From assembly GCA_030248195.1 (NCBI GenBank), contig JASAND010021406.1:5001-69000 (forward strand): a stretch of DNA of 64,000 nucleotides, in the 5' to 3' direction. Below the pieces are notes generated by a model. It was given only the letters and a program-made list of their open reading frames with translations, was not told the origin of the DNA and ran no database searches. Numbering within the stretch: the stretch's first letter is position 1; every line of letters starts with the position of its first letter. Positions 45,161-57,290 of the stretch are shown one piece after another. Position numbers and translations under genes: made by a program. The stretch is from Trissonchulus latispiculum (lineage: Eukaryota > Nematoda > Enoplea > Enoplida > Ironidae).

Positions 45161-47783
45161 TAATGGTGAGAGCTAGGGACTTTAACCTCTGACTCAAGCA
45201 CCACTACAAATCGCCCGCATTACACTTAGATGATAGGAATCTAATGCAGTCAGAAGTAACAAGATTGGCTATTCTACCAATATTTCGCGGGTATACGTGT
45301 CGTGTCACAGATATTTTATGACACCGATGCCGTCATTTTCTAGTCTATCAACACTACTGAGTATGTACGTACACGTTTAAAGTTAATAAATATATACCAG
45401 AGTAATGTGCTTGGCTTCAGTTCTCATGGAGGGAGCTTGTTCTAAAACAGATCTCAATGTACTAAATCGGAACAGCAAAATTGTATTATGTTCAATCCTT
45501 AGTTTCTCAAAGCCTCTCAATCCACTTCTCCTTTGCCCTTACTCAAAAAGCAGAATTTATTTCATAAATTTACATGCCATTAACATAATAGGATAATCAA
45601 AACTAGTCTATATTACAAACTGTCATTGCAAATCTGTCAAAGAAAAAAATCGCAACACGTTATAAAATTAGATTAAAAATCAGGCAAACATTCAGGGCAT
45701 AATTGTTCAAGTTTCATCATCAAATCCAGTTTAACGCAAGGAACGACAGCTAAAACATTAAACTTACTCTTTCCGGAAAAAAGAGAAGGGTTACGCCTTA
45801 ACTAAAGTCTTAATCTAAATGTCAAGACCAAAACAGGCTGAAACTGTGCTACCGTTCCATTGTTCGCTTACCATTTGTTCATATATGATCAATCTGCAAC
45901 ACGAGATAAGGCCACAAAATAGCTCAGTGCATAGCGAATCTTAGTACCACCATAAACTACGTCGTCACAATTTCCTCTCAATTGAACAGACTGTTTTAAG
46001 TTCAAAGTCGTCTGCCTTCTACTTCTACCCATAAAATGTGTACATACATTACGGTCAATCAAGAAAATAACATCATATACAGAAATACACTGAACCAAGA
46101 TATAATCAGAAAATAGTGGTCAGGCCTAAACTCAGCCATGGAGAAAGTAGCAAAAAACGGCCACAATAATACAATCGGGGGTCATTACAATAGCCATACT
46201 AATCAGTTTTGAATTATAAGTGAACACAAAGAAGCCGGTCAAGAAGGGATCGACCGTTCCACACCTAGGCTTCAAGGGCTTACATTACAAACTAGGTATA
46301 ACTCAAAATCGAAAAAATTGATAAAAATTACACAAATAGCGCACATATATATAATTTTCGAATGCCGGAATTTTCGATTCAGAGACTCAAGCTAACTCAC
46401 TTCCGAGTACGACAATAGCAACGGAATAGTAATGCTCCAACACTTTTGGCCACCGAGAGATGCCGACATCAACTAACGTGACAAACAGAGAGAAATACAC
46501 ACCTCTATTAAACACACTATATATCAAGCAATTATCAACAATCATTTTATAAAAAGAAGTAAAAAGCTAAACGAACGCACTATATATAATAACAGAATCT
46601 GTATACAGTAAAATAAACAGCATATTTGAGGTAGATTCCAATAGAAAGCATATACTGGTCAGGGTATTACAATTAGTACAGATTTATGTGTAGCATAAGT
46701 CTGTAACGCAACATAAGTCTGTAACGCTACCAATTCTCAGATAAAATGACATTTGTTAGCACAGAGGCAATTATGAAACTTATATGGATATTTGACTTGA
46801 AAAGGCGTCCAAAAATACGTACAACAACGCCTTTAATGTCCTGCACGCTAGCCGTTTAGTTATATGCTGCCATCACGCAATGAGAGCAAACAAGTTCAAT
46901 TCCCCACAGAATGTATTCAAGAAAAAGCTACTGCTAAAAGAAAGGTCAGATCAACGTGCAGCCTGTTTACAGTTTGTTTTACGAGCTGTAAACTTTTATC
47001 AAAATTTTAGGAAAAAGTAGTTATCAACGCCCTGAATTCATCGTAAGCAAGATAACCAACACACTATGTATGTATATATAGATAGATAAGGTAGAACAGT
47101 ATTGTCCTAGATTTCCAGGAATTCAGATCAAACAACTTTTACGCTAACGCCAAAAAGTTTTGGGTTATTCTTGGAAAAGAGACAGCTTATCAAATGCAAG
47201 ACGTGCTTGAAAAAAGGTCTTTAACAAGATTTACTTCAGTTTAAGTGACATAAAAACCAGGAAAAAGTGTGCATATTATTTTTGACACAAATTTTTAAAC
47301 AAACTTTTAAACAAATAAATGGAACCGAAAGTGAGCAGAAAAACATTTAAATTAGGAGGTAGACTTCAGGCAGGTCACGCAAAACAAACACTCTTTTAAC
47401 AACAAATTTAAAATATATATTTAAAATATATATCAATTGCCTCCGTACAATTCAGAATTTGATTCAGACATGCATTCAGAATTTTGATCGTCTCAACTAT
47501 TCGATTTCAAACTAAGCGAGCAGTCTCGTAATTAACTGCAGATTATATACCAAAAAGTTAACCGTAAATTGAAAATATTTCAAAGTAAGCACACCTAGGA
47601 AAGTTACGTAAACTTGTAGAAGTAAACAGGACTATTGAAAAGTTATACAAAAGGTCAGAAGTATCTGACTACACAATATCATAATATGTTAACAGAAGAA
47701 TGAGATTACAAAGAAAGCTTACAAAATATATACGTAGATGGAAGTTTGCAAAAGTTCAATTAATATGCGTGACGAGAGAGAGC
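45161..47783. other. Intergenic region 3' of the FHA gene
   Basis: AT-rich, with no ORF resembling a protein and no RNA gene. The right part is presumably the 3' untranslated region of the minus-strand gene that ends at 47784, but no poly(A) site can be fixed. Confidence 0.45.
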
Positions 47784-50372
47784 TCAGTGAGCCTTCCAAG
47801 CACACAGGCGCAGGGTATCTCGAACCCAGTTAAGACAGGCGGCACGCTTAGACTCTGGGACCGGCTGGGGACCACCCATGGCCGCATAGGGCCACAGCGG
47901 TTTACAGGAACCAGTCTCCGAGGCAGCCAAATCGTCCGTCAAATCGGAATAGTTGTCCGGATAGGAAGCTCCCAGTTCAGCAGCAGTCACCAGTCCAGTT
48001 GCAGAAAGACGACCACTGTCACGCCTCGCCGCAGGAATCGCCGATTGCCTAGCAGCTGGCGATGTAACCAAATAGTGAGACCGCTCAGGACAGGAAGAGG
48101 AAAGACTGACACTGCCGACTACATCGCCGAAATAGTGGTGGTGTGGGGGTGGCTCGAGTGGAAGCGGAGGCGTCAGTTCTCCGTCGTCCGTCACAGAGAA
48201 AGGGGGCGTCTGTAGATCAGTCTGAGGTGGAGAGGGGCGACAGGGAGCCGGTGTATAGCGGGGGACCGTATCCATAGGCTGCTGCTGGGGAAAGGGCAAC
48301 GGCAGGGTGGCGGCCGTATCATAGTGCTGGTCTTCCGGCAGACCCAGGCCCGACTCGGACTCGCACAGGTCCAGCAATGTGGTGGCCGTGTTGCTGGACG
48401 TCAGGAGGGGAGCCGTTCCGCTGATGACCAGTTTTTCACTGCCCAATCGAAGGGTGAACTTTTCAGAGTAGTCAAACTGCAACAGCTGACGATGGCCGCG
48501 AAAACTGTTGTAGCAGGATTCTTTGAAATTTGTCCGCCACAGGGTACGAATGCCTAAAATAAGAAGGGAAATACACAAGTAAAAACTGTAAATAACATGT
48601 CATAATCATAACATATAGCAACCAGTTATATGTATATGCTCCAAGTTTATTTGTTATTTCGCAACAAGTTTAAAGTTCCTACGTCACTTGAATATTTGCC
48701 AGGGTGGGGGGCATGGCAAACACGATTTGAAAAGTGCTCCTTATTAATAATAAATCAGGCGTGACTGGACTGCTATTTTCAAACTGCAGTACAGACCCAC
48801 GAAACCTCATTACTAAAATGAGTCATTGTTGTTTATTAGTCACATTATGAACGGGCATGTTACCTACGTAAATGCGTAGCTAAGAAACTGGAACACCGAG
48901 ATTTCTAAAACCTTACTTTCCTTAATTATAATCTTCAGCAGAGTAGAGTGAAAGCAAATAAAGACGAGGGTAAATCATAGCCTGATTGGAAAGAGTGACT
49001 CACTCGGCAAGCATGAACGCTCGTTTGTGCTTCAGAAACTGGCATGCTACTTTTCAAAATTACAGTACCGAAGGAAGTATTTACGATATATAAAGATTGG
49101 AAAGGAGAGTGGACGTCTGAATTCATTCAATATTATTCAGAACCAAATTCCTCAAGAGAGTGCTGATAAAGTTAGTATATCAAAATTCCGTCGTGAAAAC
49201 AATATTCTCTCCGCCAATAATATTAAATTCGGCACAAATAAATTAAAAGTTTTGAATAAAAAAAGTTACGTAGGTAGGTAGGTAGATAGGTAGGGAGAAC
49301 AAAAAAGGTTTCATACGTACCATGAAATGAGCCAACATCGGCCACAATAATCTGCTGGCGATGTGGGATCATGTAGAGAATGGCGTGAAGTCGAGAGCAG
49401 GTCCAGGGCGGACTGGTGGACTGGAGGACCACATCGCAGGACGGGTTGCGACCGATGGTCACTACAGGCGTCCGTCGGAGCATAAAGTGATGAATGGCTC
49501 GACCGTAGTCCACGTTGACGGCAAACTGAGAAGGATGAAGGGTGGTGGAGAGGGGGGAGGACGGGGAGTGATTATGCATCAGATGATTGTCAAAGGCTGA
49601 TTGGGACTCGTTGATCAGCGTCTCTGAGACGGCAATCAACTCCTCCTTCCAGGTTCGGCGTTTCATTATCTGCAATGAAAAGAGTAAAATATACGTACGT
49701 CTCTGTCCAGTTTAATAGAAACATAATCATGAAAAAGATAATGCTATCACCAACAAAAGATGACAGTTTTCTGTCAGTTTCAGACCAAATCAAAAGCAGT
49801 GTTTTTCCTAATGGTGGCTCAAGGCTGGAACGGGACGATCAGCCAGTGGTTAAAAGCTTTTGAATCTCCGAAATTCTCCGAAATTTAGGGAAATAAAGTC
49901 AGGAAGAAATTAAAACTTTAAACTATATAAGAGTCCTTGAACTAAAAGCGACCACTGCAACGGAAAGCTGCAAATTTTTAGTTTCAGAAACTCAGATAAT
50001 TTACATGTTGTACATACATAGCTGATACATTAAATTGATGCTATGACGCCTGATAACGCTTGATTTTGGCGGTAAGAACAGAATTTCAACTGAGGTAATT
50101 TCTCCTGCTTAAGCACAAACCTTGACATAGTTTCGTCTAAGCTCGTCTTCTTCCTGAAGTGTAAAGTGAGTAGCCTGTCTAAAGCGATAGTCCAAATAGA
50201 TTCGACTGATCGTTTCCGCTTCGTCCGAATAAAATCCGCGACCAAGCGTTCGAAAATCCTTTAAAGCACCGCTAACACCAGAATCGCTGGATTTTTTGTT
50301 CAACTTTTCATAGCTGCATATGGGTTCCAGTGATCCACTGTTAGCAGAAACATCAATGCATGGCTTTGGCAT
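47784..50372 (-). CDS. FHA-domain protein gene, three coding exons, 456 aa
   Basis: Minus-strand exons are 50375-50121, 49669-49321 and 48553-47784. Splice sites are consensus: donors AAG|GTTTGT and ATG|GTACGT, acceptors TTTCAG|ACA, TTGCAG|ATA and TTTTAG|GCA. Joined from the ATG at 50372, coding length is 1371 nt with no internal stop, ending TGA at 47786-47784. Residues about 150-235 form an FHA phosphothreonine-binding fold: TIGRNPSCDVVL (GR at 157-158), SRLH at 176-179, VADVGSFHG at 193-201, then FTLRLGSEKLVIS. The second intron falls inside the FHA domain. The N-terminus (1-150) has a charged, probably helical stretch; the C-terminal 200 residues are Pro/Ser/Thr-rich and look disordered. 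FHA domains bind phosphothreonine on partner proteins. I do not recognise the family. The first acceptor at 50376 implies an upstream exon, probably 5' untranslated, not found. Confidence 0.85.
49269..49296. repeat. TAGG microsatellite in intron 2 of the FHA gene
   Basis: A short array of tagg/tagatagg units lies just inside the donor of the second intron, about 25 bp downstream of the GTACGT donor on the minus strand. Confidence 0.8.
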
Positions 50373-50377
50373 TGTCT

Positions 50378-51276
50378 GAAACAACAGCAACACTGAATAC
50401 ATTAAAAAACATAAAATCGATTACAATTGGTATATATATATAATTTTCTTATTTGGTAGAAAAAACTAGAAAAGTCAATTCTGATAAATACACACATCTT
50501 TCAGTTTAGAAAGCCGAAACGTATACTTATATGAATTGATAGGTGTCACAAAACTGTAGGTTCGGTGCGCGCAATATATAAACGCGTAAATACTATAATA
50601 ATGAGTAATGTATGCGTAACTATTGCAACAAGAAGTGCAATTGGATAATTTGAAACTGGTTTCACCACACTATTCAAAGTCATAGACCGAAATTTTTAAA
50701 ATTATACAAATAAAATCTGACATATAAATTACCGAAAGTTCTACAGTTATATAGTAAGTAACTGCTACTTATATATACATGCTTTATCTATATATGGAAG
50801 CGGAAGGACAGGTGGCAAAAAATAAAGAAAAAATTGTTGAATATATGCTTTAATTCCTAGAAACATGATCTTATCTGGCTCCTTTCGACAGAAAGGGCAA
50901 GAGGGATCTAATAGAGAAAATCCTTTTAATTATATACGCTCCATCCACAGGCTATATATATATATATATATAATATAAGATTATATATATATAACTAGTA
51001 TATATAATCTATTATTATATAATCTATATATATAATAGACTACGTATTATATAAAAATAAAATTTGCCTAAGGTAAGTTGAGAACTGAAACCTGCGTCAT
51101 TTGCAAAGAAGCTATTACAGCCTAGTTAAATATATCTTTTCTTTGCTAGTTATTCCTCAGCCCACCATGCCTACATATATACGTATATATACTTCTATAT
51201 ATAACGAACTACATATATGGTGAGGTGATGGTAATCATCACTAACTGGTTTGTATGTATATAACTTAAATCTTTGT
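50378..51276. other. AT-rich sequence upstream of the recognised FHA exons
   Basis: Contains a dense (TA)n-rich patch at about 50950-51060 with alternating tatata and taatct words that can fold on itself. No ORF is supported. It may be the first intron or the promoter of the FHA gene. Confidence 0.45.
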
Positions 51277-51278
51277 GG

Positions 51279-52546
51279 TTAACACTAAAGTCTGACCAAA
51301 AAATGTAGAAAGCGAAATTGTTTTCTTTATATCTCAAAAACGCTTCAAGATAACTACCATAAAGTATATATTTTCTGAACCGGACTGATGAGATCTTTCT
51401 TTTCGTGAAAAAATTTTTTGAATTTTCCCGTGCGATTTCAAAGGGCGCCGCTTTTATATGTCCAGAAAGATTGGTACATGGTAATGCCGCGATTTTTTCA
51501 GGAAAATTTTCCCCTTGCCTGAAACTCCTATACACCAAGTTTCAACTTTTTCGGTTGAAAATTGCGTGAGTTATTCTATTTTTTCGATTTTCAAAACCCT
51601 TTGATCTTTGCCGCTTTTTCGACTTTGACTGGCGACTCGCTCAGTGGAAAAATTTTTCGATTAGATTTTCAGGACCGCCTAGGCATCACCTTTGACATGA
51701 TATAAGTGGTATTTCAAAATTTGAAAGTAGATTTTTTCGAAAAATACCACTTTTTGACCCAAAATTTCGGTATAGCGATTCTAGCAAAAGTGAGTAAAAA
51801 TAGCATAATCATAAAGTTCAATCTGAGGTGACTCCAACGATATAAAGCTTTCGTGGCTACGACTTATATTACGTCCGCAATGATTTTTCAAACAATTTCC
51901 CCTATTTCAGGTGGTTTTTGCTAGTTGACACTGGCTCATGCAAATCAAGGCGGCAACATCAAAGACGGCCAAAATTTTTTTTACTGCCTACTTTTTACTT
52001 TTTTACGGCCCTATTTTTACTCACTTTTGCTAGAATCGCTATACCGAAATTTTGGGTCAAAAAGTGGTATTTTTCGAAAAAATCGACTTTCAAATTTTGA
52101 AATACCACTTATATCAGGTCAAAGGTGATGCCTAGGCGGTCCTGAAAATCTAATCGAAAAATTTTTCCACTGAGCGAGTCACGAGTAATAGCCAGTCAAA
52201 GTCGAAAAAGCGGCAAAGATCAAAGGATTTTGAAAATCGAAAAAATTGAATAACTCACGCAATTTTCAACCAAAAAAGTTGAAATTTGGTGTATAGGAGT
52301 TTCAGGCAAGGGGAAAATTTTCCTGAAAAAATCGCGGCATTACCATGTACCAATCTTTCTGGACATATAAAAGCGGCGCCCTTTGAAATCGCACGGGAAA
52401 ATTCAAAAAATTTTTTTCACGAAAAGAAAGATCTCATCAGTCCGGCTCAGAAAATATATACTTTATGGTAGCTATCTTGAAGTGGTTTTGAGATATAAAG
52501 AAAACAAATTCGCTTTCTACATTTTTTGGTCAGACTTTAGAGTTAA
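51279..52546. repeat. Foldback element, arms of about 525 bp
   Basis: The left arm 51279-51804 and right arm 52010-52546 are inverted copies with roughly 90 percent or better agreement by eye, separated by a 205-bp loop. The outermost bases are gttaacac and gttaacact, so the element begins and ends with near-identical GTTAAC. A 9-bp difference (cgagtaata near 52183) distinguishes the arms. A frame beginning MVYRSFRQGENFPEK appears on both strands because of the symmetry and is not a gene. It is probably a non-autonomous foldback transposon. Confidence 0.85.
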
Positions 52547-53692
52547 CACTGCTTTTCACCTGCGTTGCAATTAAATCTAGTACGTAAGCTTAGAACTGAG
52601 AGGGGAGAGAACAAAGCCAAATTCAAAAATAAGCTAGAGGTTGCGCATACCTGAACGGGAGTCGGGAGGTCAAATTGCACTGACCCTTGTGGAAGCAAAT
52701 TTTCGTATACCCTTTGTGGAAACAATTTTTCCCATGAGTAAATTTAAAAGCGATTGTTAAGCAATTTTTGTATTTCTTAACGAAAAACAGCGACTTTTAG
52801 CAAAAACCACGTTTTTCGGACGTTTTTAGCAAAAAATTGTTGGTCGTAAAGCTTAGTTTTTTGGCCAATTTTCTTACCCCTTGTGGGAGCAATTTCGGGA
52901 TCCCTTGTGAACGACTTCGCCGAGGGGGGATTCCCCCGGCCTTGTCCCCCTGTGGGTTGCAGCGATATAAAAGCAAGAAGATGTATATATACATGCACGT
53001 TCTGGACTCAAAACTCCTAAAATCAAACCTTAACTTTGGACAACTCAACAAAAAGGTTTTATATATACATCACATATACACCAACACCACATTTGAATAA
53101 TACCGCCAATTTTACCAAATAGTTATATACTACTTACGAGTGTGTGTTTAAGTGTCTGCAGTTAGGAATTTCCGAACATTTGAAAAAGGTCGTAAAAACT
53201 GACTATGAAACGTAGCCTAAATGAGTAATTTAAGGCTTTAGTCGAAAAGCTACCTATACGTAACACAAACGTTTGTATGACATATCCGTTACGACTTTAC
53301 ACATAGAATCTAGAAGTAGGCATGTCAGCCCAATGTGTTACCAATTTAAAATTGAATATATATAATGAATAGTAAAGCGACACAACCAAGTACCGTCCGA
53401 CCGACCACAACAAACATGTGTCCAAAAAACTTCTTCGAAACGGCAACAGAAACGAGGTAAAAAACAGCACTCAGGCACATTTATGTGCGCACACACACAT
53501 ATTCTATATCACTTCTAAAAAGTCTTCAAATTTAAGGAAAGGAAAGGACACAAACAAAATGACGAGCGATCTTGGCTAGTGAAGCCTGTGGAATGTTTAT
53601 AAGCAAGTAGAGAGAAGAAGTTTAGTACTCTGAAATTTACAATATAGGAACACATATACCGATATATATATGCGTATATACCTATGATATTA

Positions 53693-53693
<1 letters not shown>
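52547..53693. other. Intergenic or intronic sequence
   Basis: No gene is supported. A patch at 52860-52970 (cccttgtg, gggggattcccccggcc) is GC-richer and repeats cccttgtggna words at 52685, 52714, 52877 and 52900, suggesting a degraded tandem or interspersed repeat. Confidence 0.4.

Positions 53694-53740
<47 letters not shown>
53694..53740. repeat. (AT)n microsatellite
   Basis: A perfect AT dinucleotide array, with smaller TA arrays at 53664-53672 and 53766-53780. Confidence 0.95.
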
Positions 53741-53742
<2 letters not shown>

Positions 53743-54350
53743 GAGAACATAGAAAGCCGCCGTCATATATATATATATACGTACGTGTAGTTGGAAAAGC
53801 TTACTACACACCAAAAGGACCGAAATGGGCACATACGTCCATACACATACTACAATCACACTGCCACATGAAAATATACGTATAAGTATATATTTATAGC
53901 AAGAGCTTCAATACATAGCAATATATATATATACAAAGACGGACGGTTGCTTGTTAGCCAAGACACCCGTTAAAATCAATCACGTTTCAGGTTTCTTCAC
54001 TTCGAAAGGCCATTAACTGTCCAAAGGTCCAGTTGAAAGGACCCATAGTATGGCAGGCTCACCAAGGGTTATGAAGTATCTAACTTCAATTCAAAGGATA
54101 TATAAACCAGGCAGAAGGGGGGGCTATTTATGCCGTAGCTATTCTGTGTATATTAATTGGAGTATACATATATACGTAGGCCCCAAGTAAGAAGCAGGAA
54201 ACTACAGACAACTGTCCAAACAAAAAGTTACGTAGGTATATATGTTTTATCAAGCCATACCAGCTGACGGTAGGCGACCGGAAGCTATATCCCACCAAGA
54301 GAAGATAGAAATAAAGTTACACACCATACCGCTTGCCAAGTCGAAAAATT
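53741..54350. other. Intergenic or intronic sequence
   Basis: AT-rich with short tatata words. No ORF, RNA gene or terminal repeat is supported. Confidence 0.45.
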
Positions 54351-54822
54351 GGATCCTGGCGAGATACGAACCCACGATTTTCTGTTTAACGTGCAGACTT
54401 TCTGTTTAAGAAGGGCTACTTGAATCAAAAATTTGACCCTCCCCGATTTCCCTCAAATGGTGCCATTGATACGTACTCCTTAGGGTTCTATACACACCAT
54501 TGAAATTTGAGGCGATTTCGCCCAGGAACAAAAAGTTCGTCACACAAAATCTCCAAGTCCTATTGAAAATGGCCCAAAATTGGAACTTTAGATTTTTCGC
54601 ATCTGGCAACGTTAACTTAATCAAGATCGTTCAAACGTTCTATACCTCACTCAGCGTAGTCGAAAACATACCACTACCAAATTTTAGCTCATTTGGTAAA
54701 GCTTTAGGGATTTTGAGTGGTGGGGGTGGGGGTAATCGAGACTGGCCCGAATTTTTGACCCCATTAACCCCCCTTAACGCGCAGACGCTCGATGCAACTG
54801 AGCCACAAAACTTACAGAGCTG
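54351..54822 (-). repeat. tRNA-derived repeat split by a 375-bp insertion
   Basis: On the minus strand a tRNA-like 5' half with an A-box-like TGGCTCAGTTGCATCGAGC (54805-54787) is followed by GTCTGCGCGTTAA; the 3' half resumes with GTCTGCACGTTAA, then a B-box-like GGGTTCGTATC (54373-54363). The two 13-mers (54774-54786, 54386-54398) differ by one base and look like a target duplication around an insertion at 54399-54773. The insertion sits at the anticodon-arm position. The acceptor ends do not pair, so this is a SINE or relic and not a working tRNA gene. Confidence 0.55.
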
Positions 54823-55100
54823 ACATCGAAATATATAGCACGATGCAAAGCACTTGCCCAAAAAATTGGAAATGAACTATATAGTGGTTAAATCTTCGAT
54901 GTGATGCCTACACAAAATTCGGACACGAAATTGCTTATCTCTTTGGTATATATATACGTTCTCTGTTTTAACAAGTCAAAAAATACGTAACAAGGCAAAA
55001 ATGTGTTTTGCGAATTTTCACCACTTTCCCCCCAAATTTTTGAGGAAGAAGTAGAATCATTTAGTTAGTTCATATGGTGAAACGAAGCATATATAACTTA
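54823..55100. other. Intergenic sequence
   Basis: Nothing recognisable beyond AT-rich sequence leading into a TA microsatellite. Confidence 0.5.
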
Positions 55101-55101
55101 A

Positions 55102-55153
<52 letters not shown>
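55101..55153. repeat. (TA)n microsatellite
   Basis: A nearly perfect TA array with one interruption (cat at about 55115). Confidence 0.95.
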
Positions 55154-55155
<2 letters not shown>

Positions 55156-55199
55156 CGATGAGGCTATAATATGTGTGAAAAGTGGCTGGAGACAGTGTA

Positions 55200-55260
55200 A
55201 AATAAGCTGCGCAGGAGCTGCGCAAAATCCTGCGCAGATCCTGCGCAGATTTCATGCGCA
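55200..55260. repeat. Short ctgcgcag-type tandem repeat
   Basis: The palindromic word ctgcgcag or a variant recurs about every 12 bp four to five times; related gccgcagctgcgcc words occur at 55504-55540. Confidence 0.6.
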
Positions 55261-55791
55261 AATTGTAGAGCACATCGAGTTTAGTATGTCTGTGAAGTTT
55301 CAGCCCCGTATCACTTACCGTTAAAAAGTTGCGCCCCGGACCGGTTATGGCGGCGATGTTTTTTTTTTCCGGTTTCTCCTATTTGATGGTTGTATTGTAC
55401 ATAATGTTCGCCGCTTTCACGTGATCTGCAGCGGTGGGCCAACCTAAAGGGCTATGGGGTCTAGTAGTACCCTCTAAAGAATTTAAGAATCACAACTTTT
55501 TTTGCGCCGCAGCTGCGCCACAGCGCCGCAGTGGCGCCGCAAAGTCGGCTCATAGCGAAAAGTGACCATTTTTGTGGTCGTCGCTCAGGTCGAGCACTAC
55601 GAGCTGGAGCTGATTTCTTTTTATATTCAGAAATTACATATATTGAACTAACTAACGGTCCAGGTTGCGTTTCTCTATCACTTCCCTAGCGACCACAGTG
55701 GCCCGTCAAAAATGGCGAAAATTCGAAAAATGAAAAATCGAAATTTCTCGCTATCTATTTAACTTTGAAAGCTCAAATCTTCCATACAATG
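55261..55791. other. Intergenic sequence before the tandem-repeat blocks
   Basis: No ORF or RNA gene is supported. Includes a GC-rich patch of gccgc words at 55504-55550. Confidence 0.45.
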
Positions 55792-56390
55792 GTTTTCTGG
55801 CACGGAGAATCGATTCCCGCAGTCAGTTTTACCGTCAGACCCACCCATCTTGCTGGACTGGTTCCACTTTGCCGTCAGGAGGGTCAAGTCGGAAACCGCT
55901 TCCTGGAGGTCCATAGTAGGCTTTACCTGGCCTCTCAAAACTTTGTCTATAGGTGTTTTCTGGTGCGCCCAGCTCATTCCCGGTGTCCTTTTTGCCGTAG
56001 GACTCATCCATCTTGCTGTGCTGGTTCCACTTTGCCGTCTGGAGGGTCATGTCGGCAACCGCTTCCTGGAGGTCCATACTAGGCTCTACTTGGCGTCTCA
56101 AAACTTTGTCCATAGGGGTTTTCTGGTGCGCCCAGCTCATTCCCGGTATCCGTTTTGCCGTCCGACGCACCTATTTTGCTGGGCTGGTTCCACTTTGCCG
56201 TCGGGAGGGTCAAGTCGGAAACCGCTTCCTGGAGGTCCATAGTAGGCTTTACCTGGCCTCCGAAAACTTTGTCTATTGGGATTTTCTGGTGCGCCCAGCT
56301 CATTCCCGGTATCCGTTTTGCCGTCCGACGTACCTATTTTGCTGTGCTAGTTCCATTTTGCCGTCGGGAGGGTCAGTCGGGTGGAGGGGG
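55792..56390. repeat. Tandem repeat, 163-bp unit, about 3.7 copies
   Basis: Units start at 55792, 55955, 56118 and 56281 with the phrase g/attttctgg and include ttccactttgccgtc and cgcttcctggaggtccat. Because 163 is not a multiple of three, overlapping ORFs of 82 to 131 codons appear in several frames on both strands; they are by-products of the repeat. Confidence 0.9.
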
Positions 56391-56394
56391 TCAA

Positions 56395-57065
56395 GTGGTC
56401 GAAATTAAAATTTTTCAAAAGTGGTCAAATTTGGTTTCAAACGATAGCTCTAAGTGAGCTGAGCAACTTTTGTCATAGAACTGCGTACCCAAAGTGGCTG
56501 TAGAGTACTGTGGTGGGGTGGGGTGGGGACTTAGGCTATTTTGGGTCAAAAATAAAATTTTTCAAAAGTGGTCAAATTTGGTATCAAATGAAAGCTCTAA
56601 GTGAGCTGAGCAACTTTTGTCATAGAACTGCGTACCCAAAGTGGCTGTAGAGTACTGTGGTGGGGTGGGGTGGGGACTTAGGCTATTTTGGGTCAAAAAT
56701 AAAATTTTTCAAAAGTGGTCAATTTTGGTATCAAATGAAAGCTCTAAGTGAGCTGAGCAACTTTTGTCATAGAACTGCGTACCCAAAGTGGCTGTGGTGG
56801 GGTGGGGTGGGGACTTAGGCGATTTTGGGTCAAAACTAAAATTTTTCAAAAGTGGTCAAACTTGGTACCAAATGAAAGCACGCATCGAACTGAGCAACTT
56901 TTGTCATAAAAGTGCGTACCTAAAGTGGCTGTAGAGTGCTGTGGTGGGGTGGGGTGGGGACTTAGACGTTTTTGGGTCAAAAATGAAATTTTTAAAAGTG
57001 GTGAACTTTGGCATCAAATGAAAACCCTAAGCGAGCTGAGCAACTTTTGTCATAGAGCCATTCAC
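56395..57065. repeat. Tandem repeat, about 147-bp unit, 4.5 copies
   Basis: Copies start at aaattttt near 56408, 56555, 56702, 56839 and 56987. Each contains gagctgagcaacttttgtca and a G-rich gtggggtggggtggggac. The third copy is 10 bp shorter (137 bp), because the gtagagtact segment is missing. Confidence 0.9.
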
Positions 57066-57178
57066 CCAAACGTGTTGTGGTATATATATGTACATTTTTG
57101 TTTTTATTTTATCAATTTTAAGGATAGAAACAGGCCATCACACACATATTATCCTCCTTTGTGCGGATCTTTTTTTTT

Positions 57179-57182
<4 letters not shown>

Positions 57183-57234
<52 letters not shown>
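57183..57234. repeat. (TA)n microsatellite
   Basis: A perfect TA array of about 26 units close to the left boundary of a hAT-like element. Confidence 0.95.
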
Positions 57235-57236
<2 letters not shown>

Positions 57237-57290
57237 CATAAAACACACTGAACCGACAGCTTGGGGTAGTCGGAAAATTTGTTAAAAATT

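Noticed and set aside
46240..46275. gggatcgaccgttccacacc as a further end of the GGAACC-repeat element
   Set aside because: Only about a dozen bases resemble that terminus, with no repeat units, partner end or duplication.
51209..52574. Small ORFs beginning MVYRSFRQGENFPEK on both strands
   Set aside because: Their mirror-image occurrence is due to the foldback arms; no gene signals accompany them.
53515..53859. Ile-Tyr repeat ORFs at this and the other TA arrays
   Set aside because: They are translations of (TA)n microsatellites.
55765..56408. Overlapping 82-131 codon ORFs on both strands
   Set aside because: They arise from the 163-bp tandem repeat, whose length is not a multiple of three.
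55792..57065. CRISPR array
   Set aside because: The repeats are contiguous with no unique spacers, and the unit lengths and eukaryotic context do not fit.
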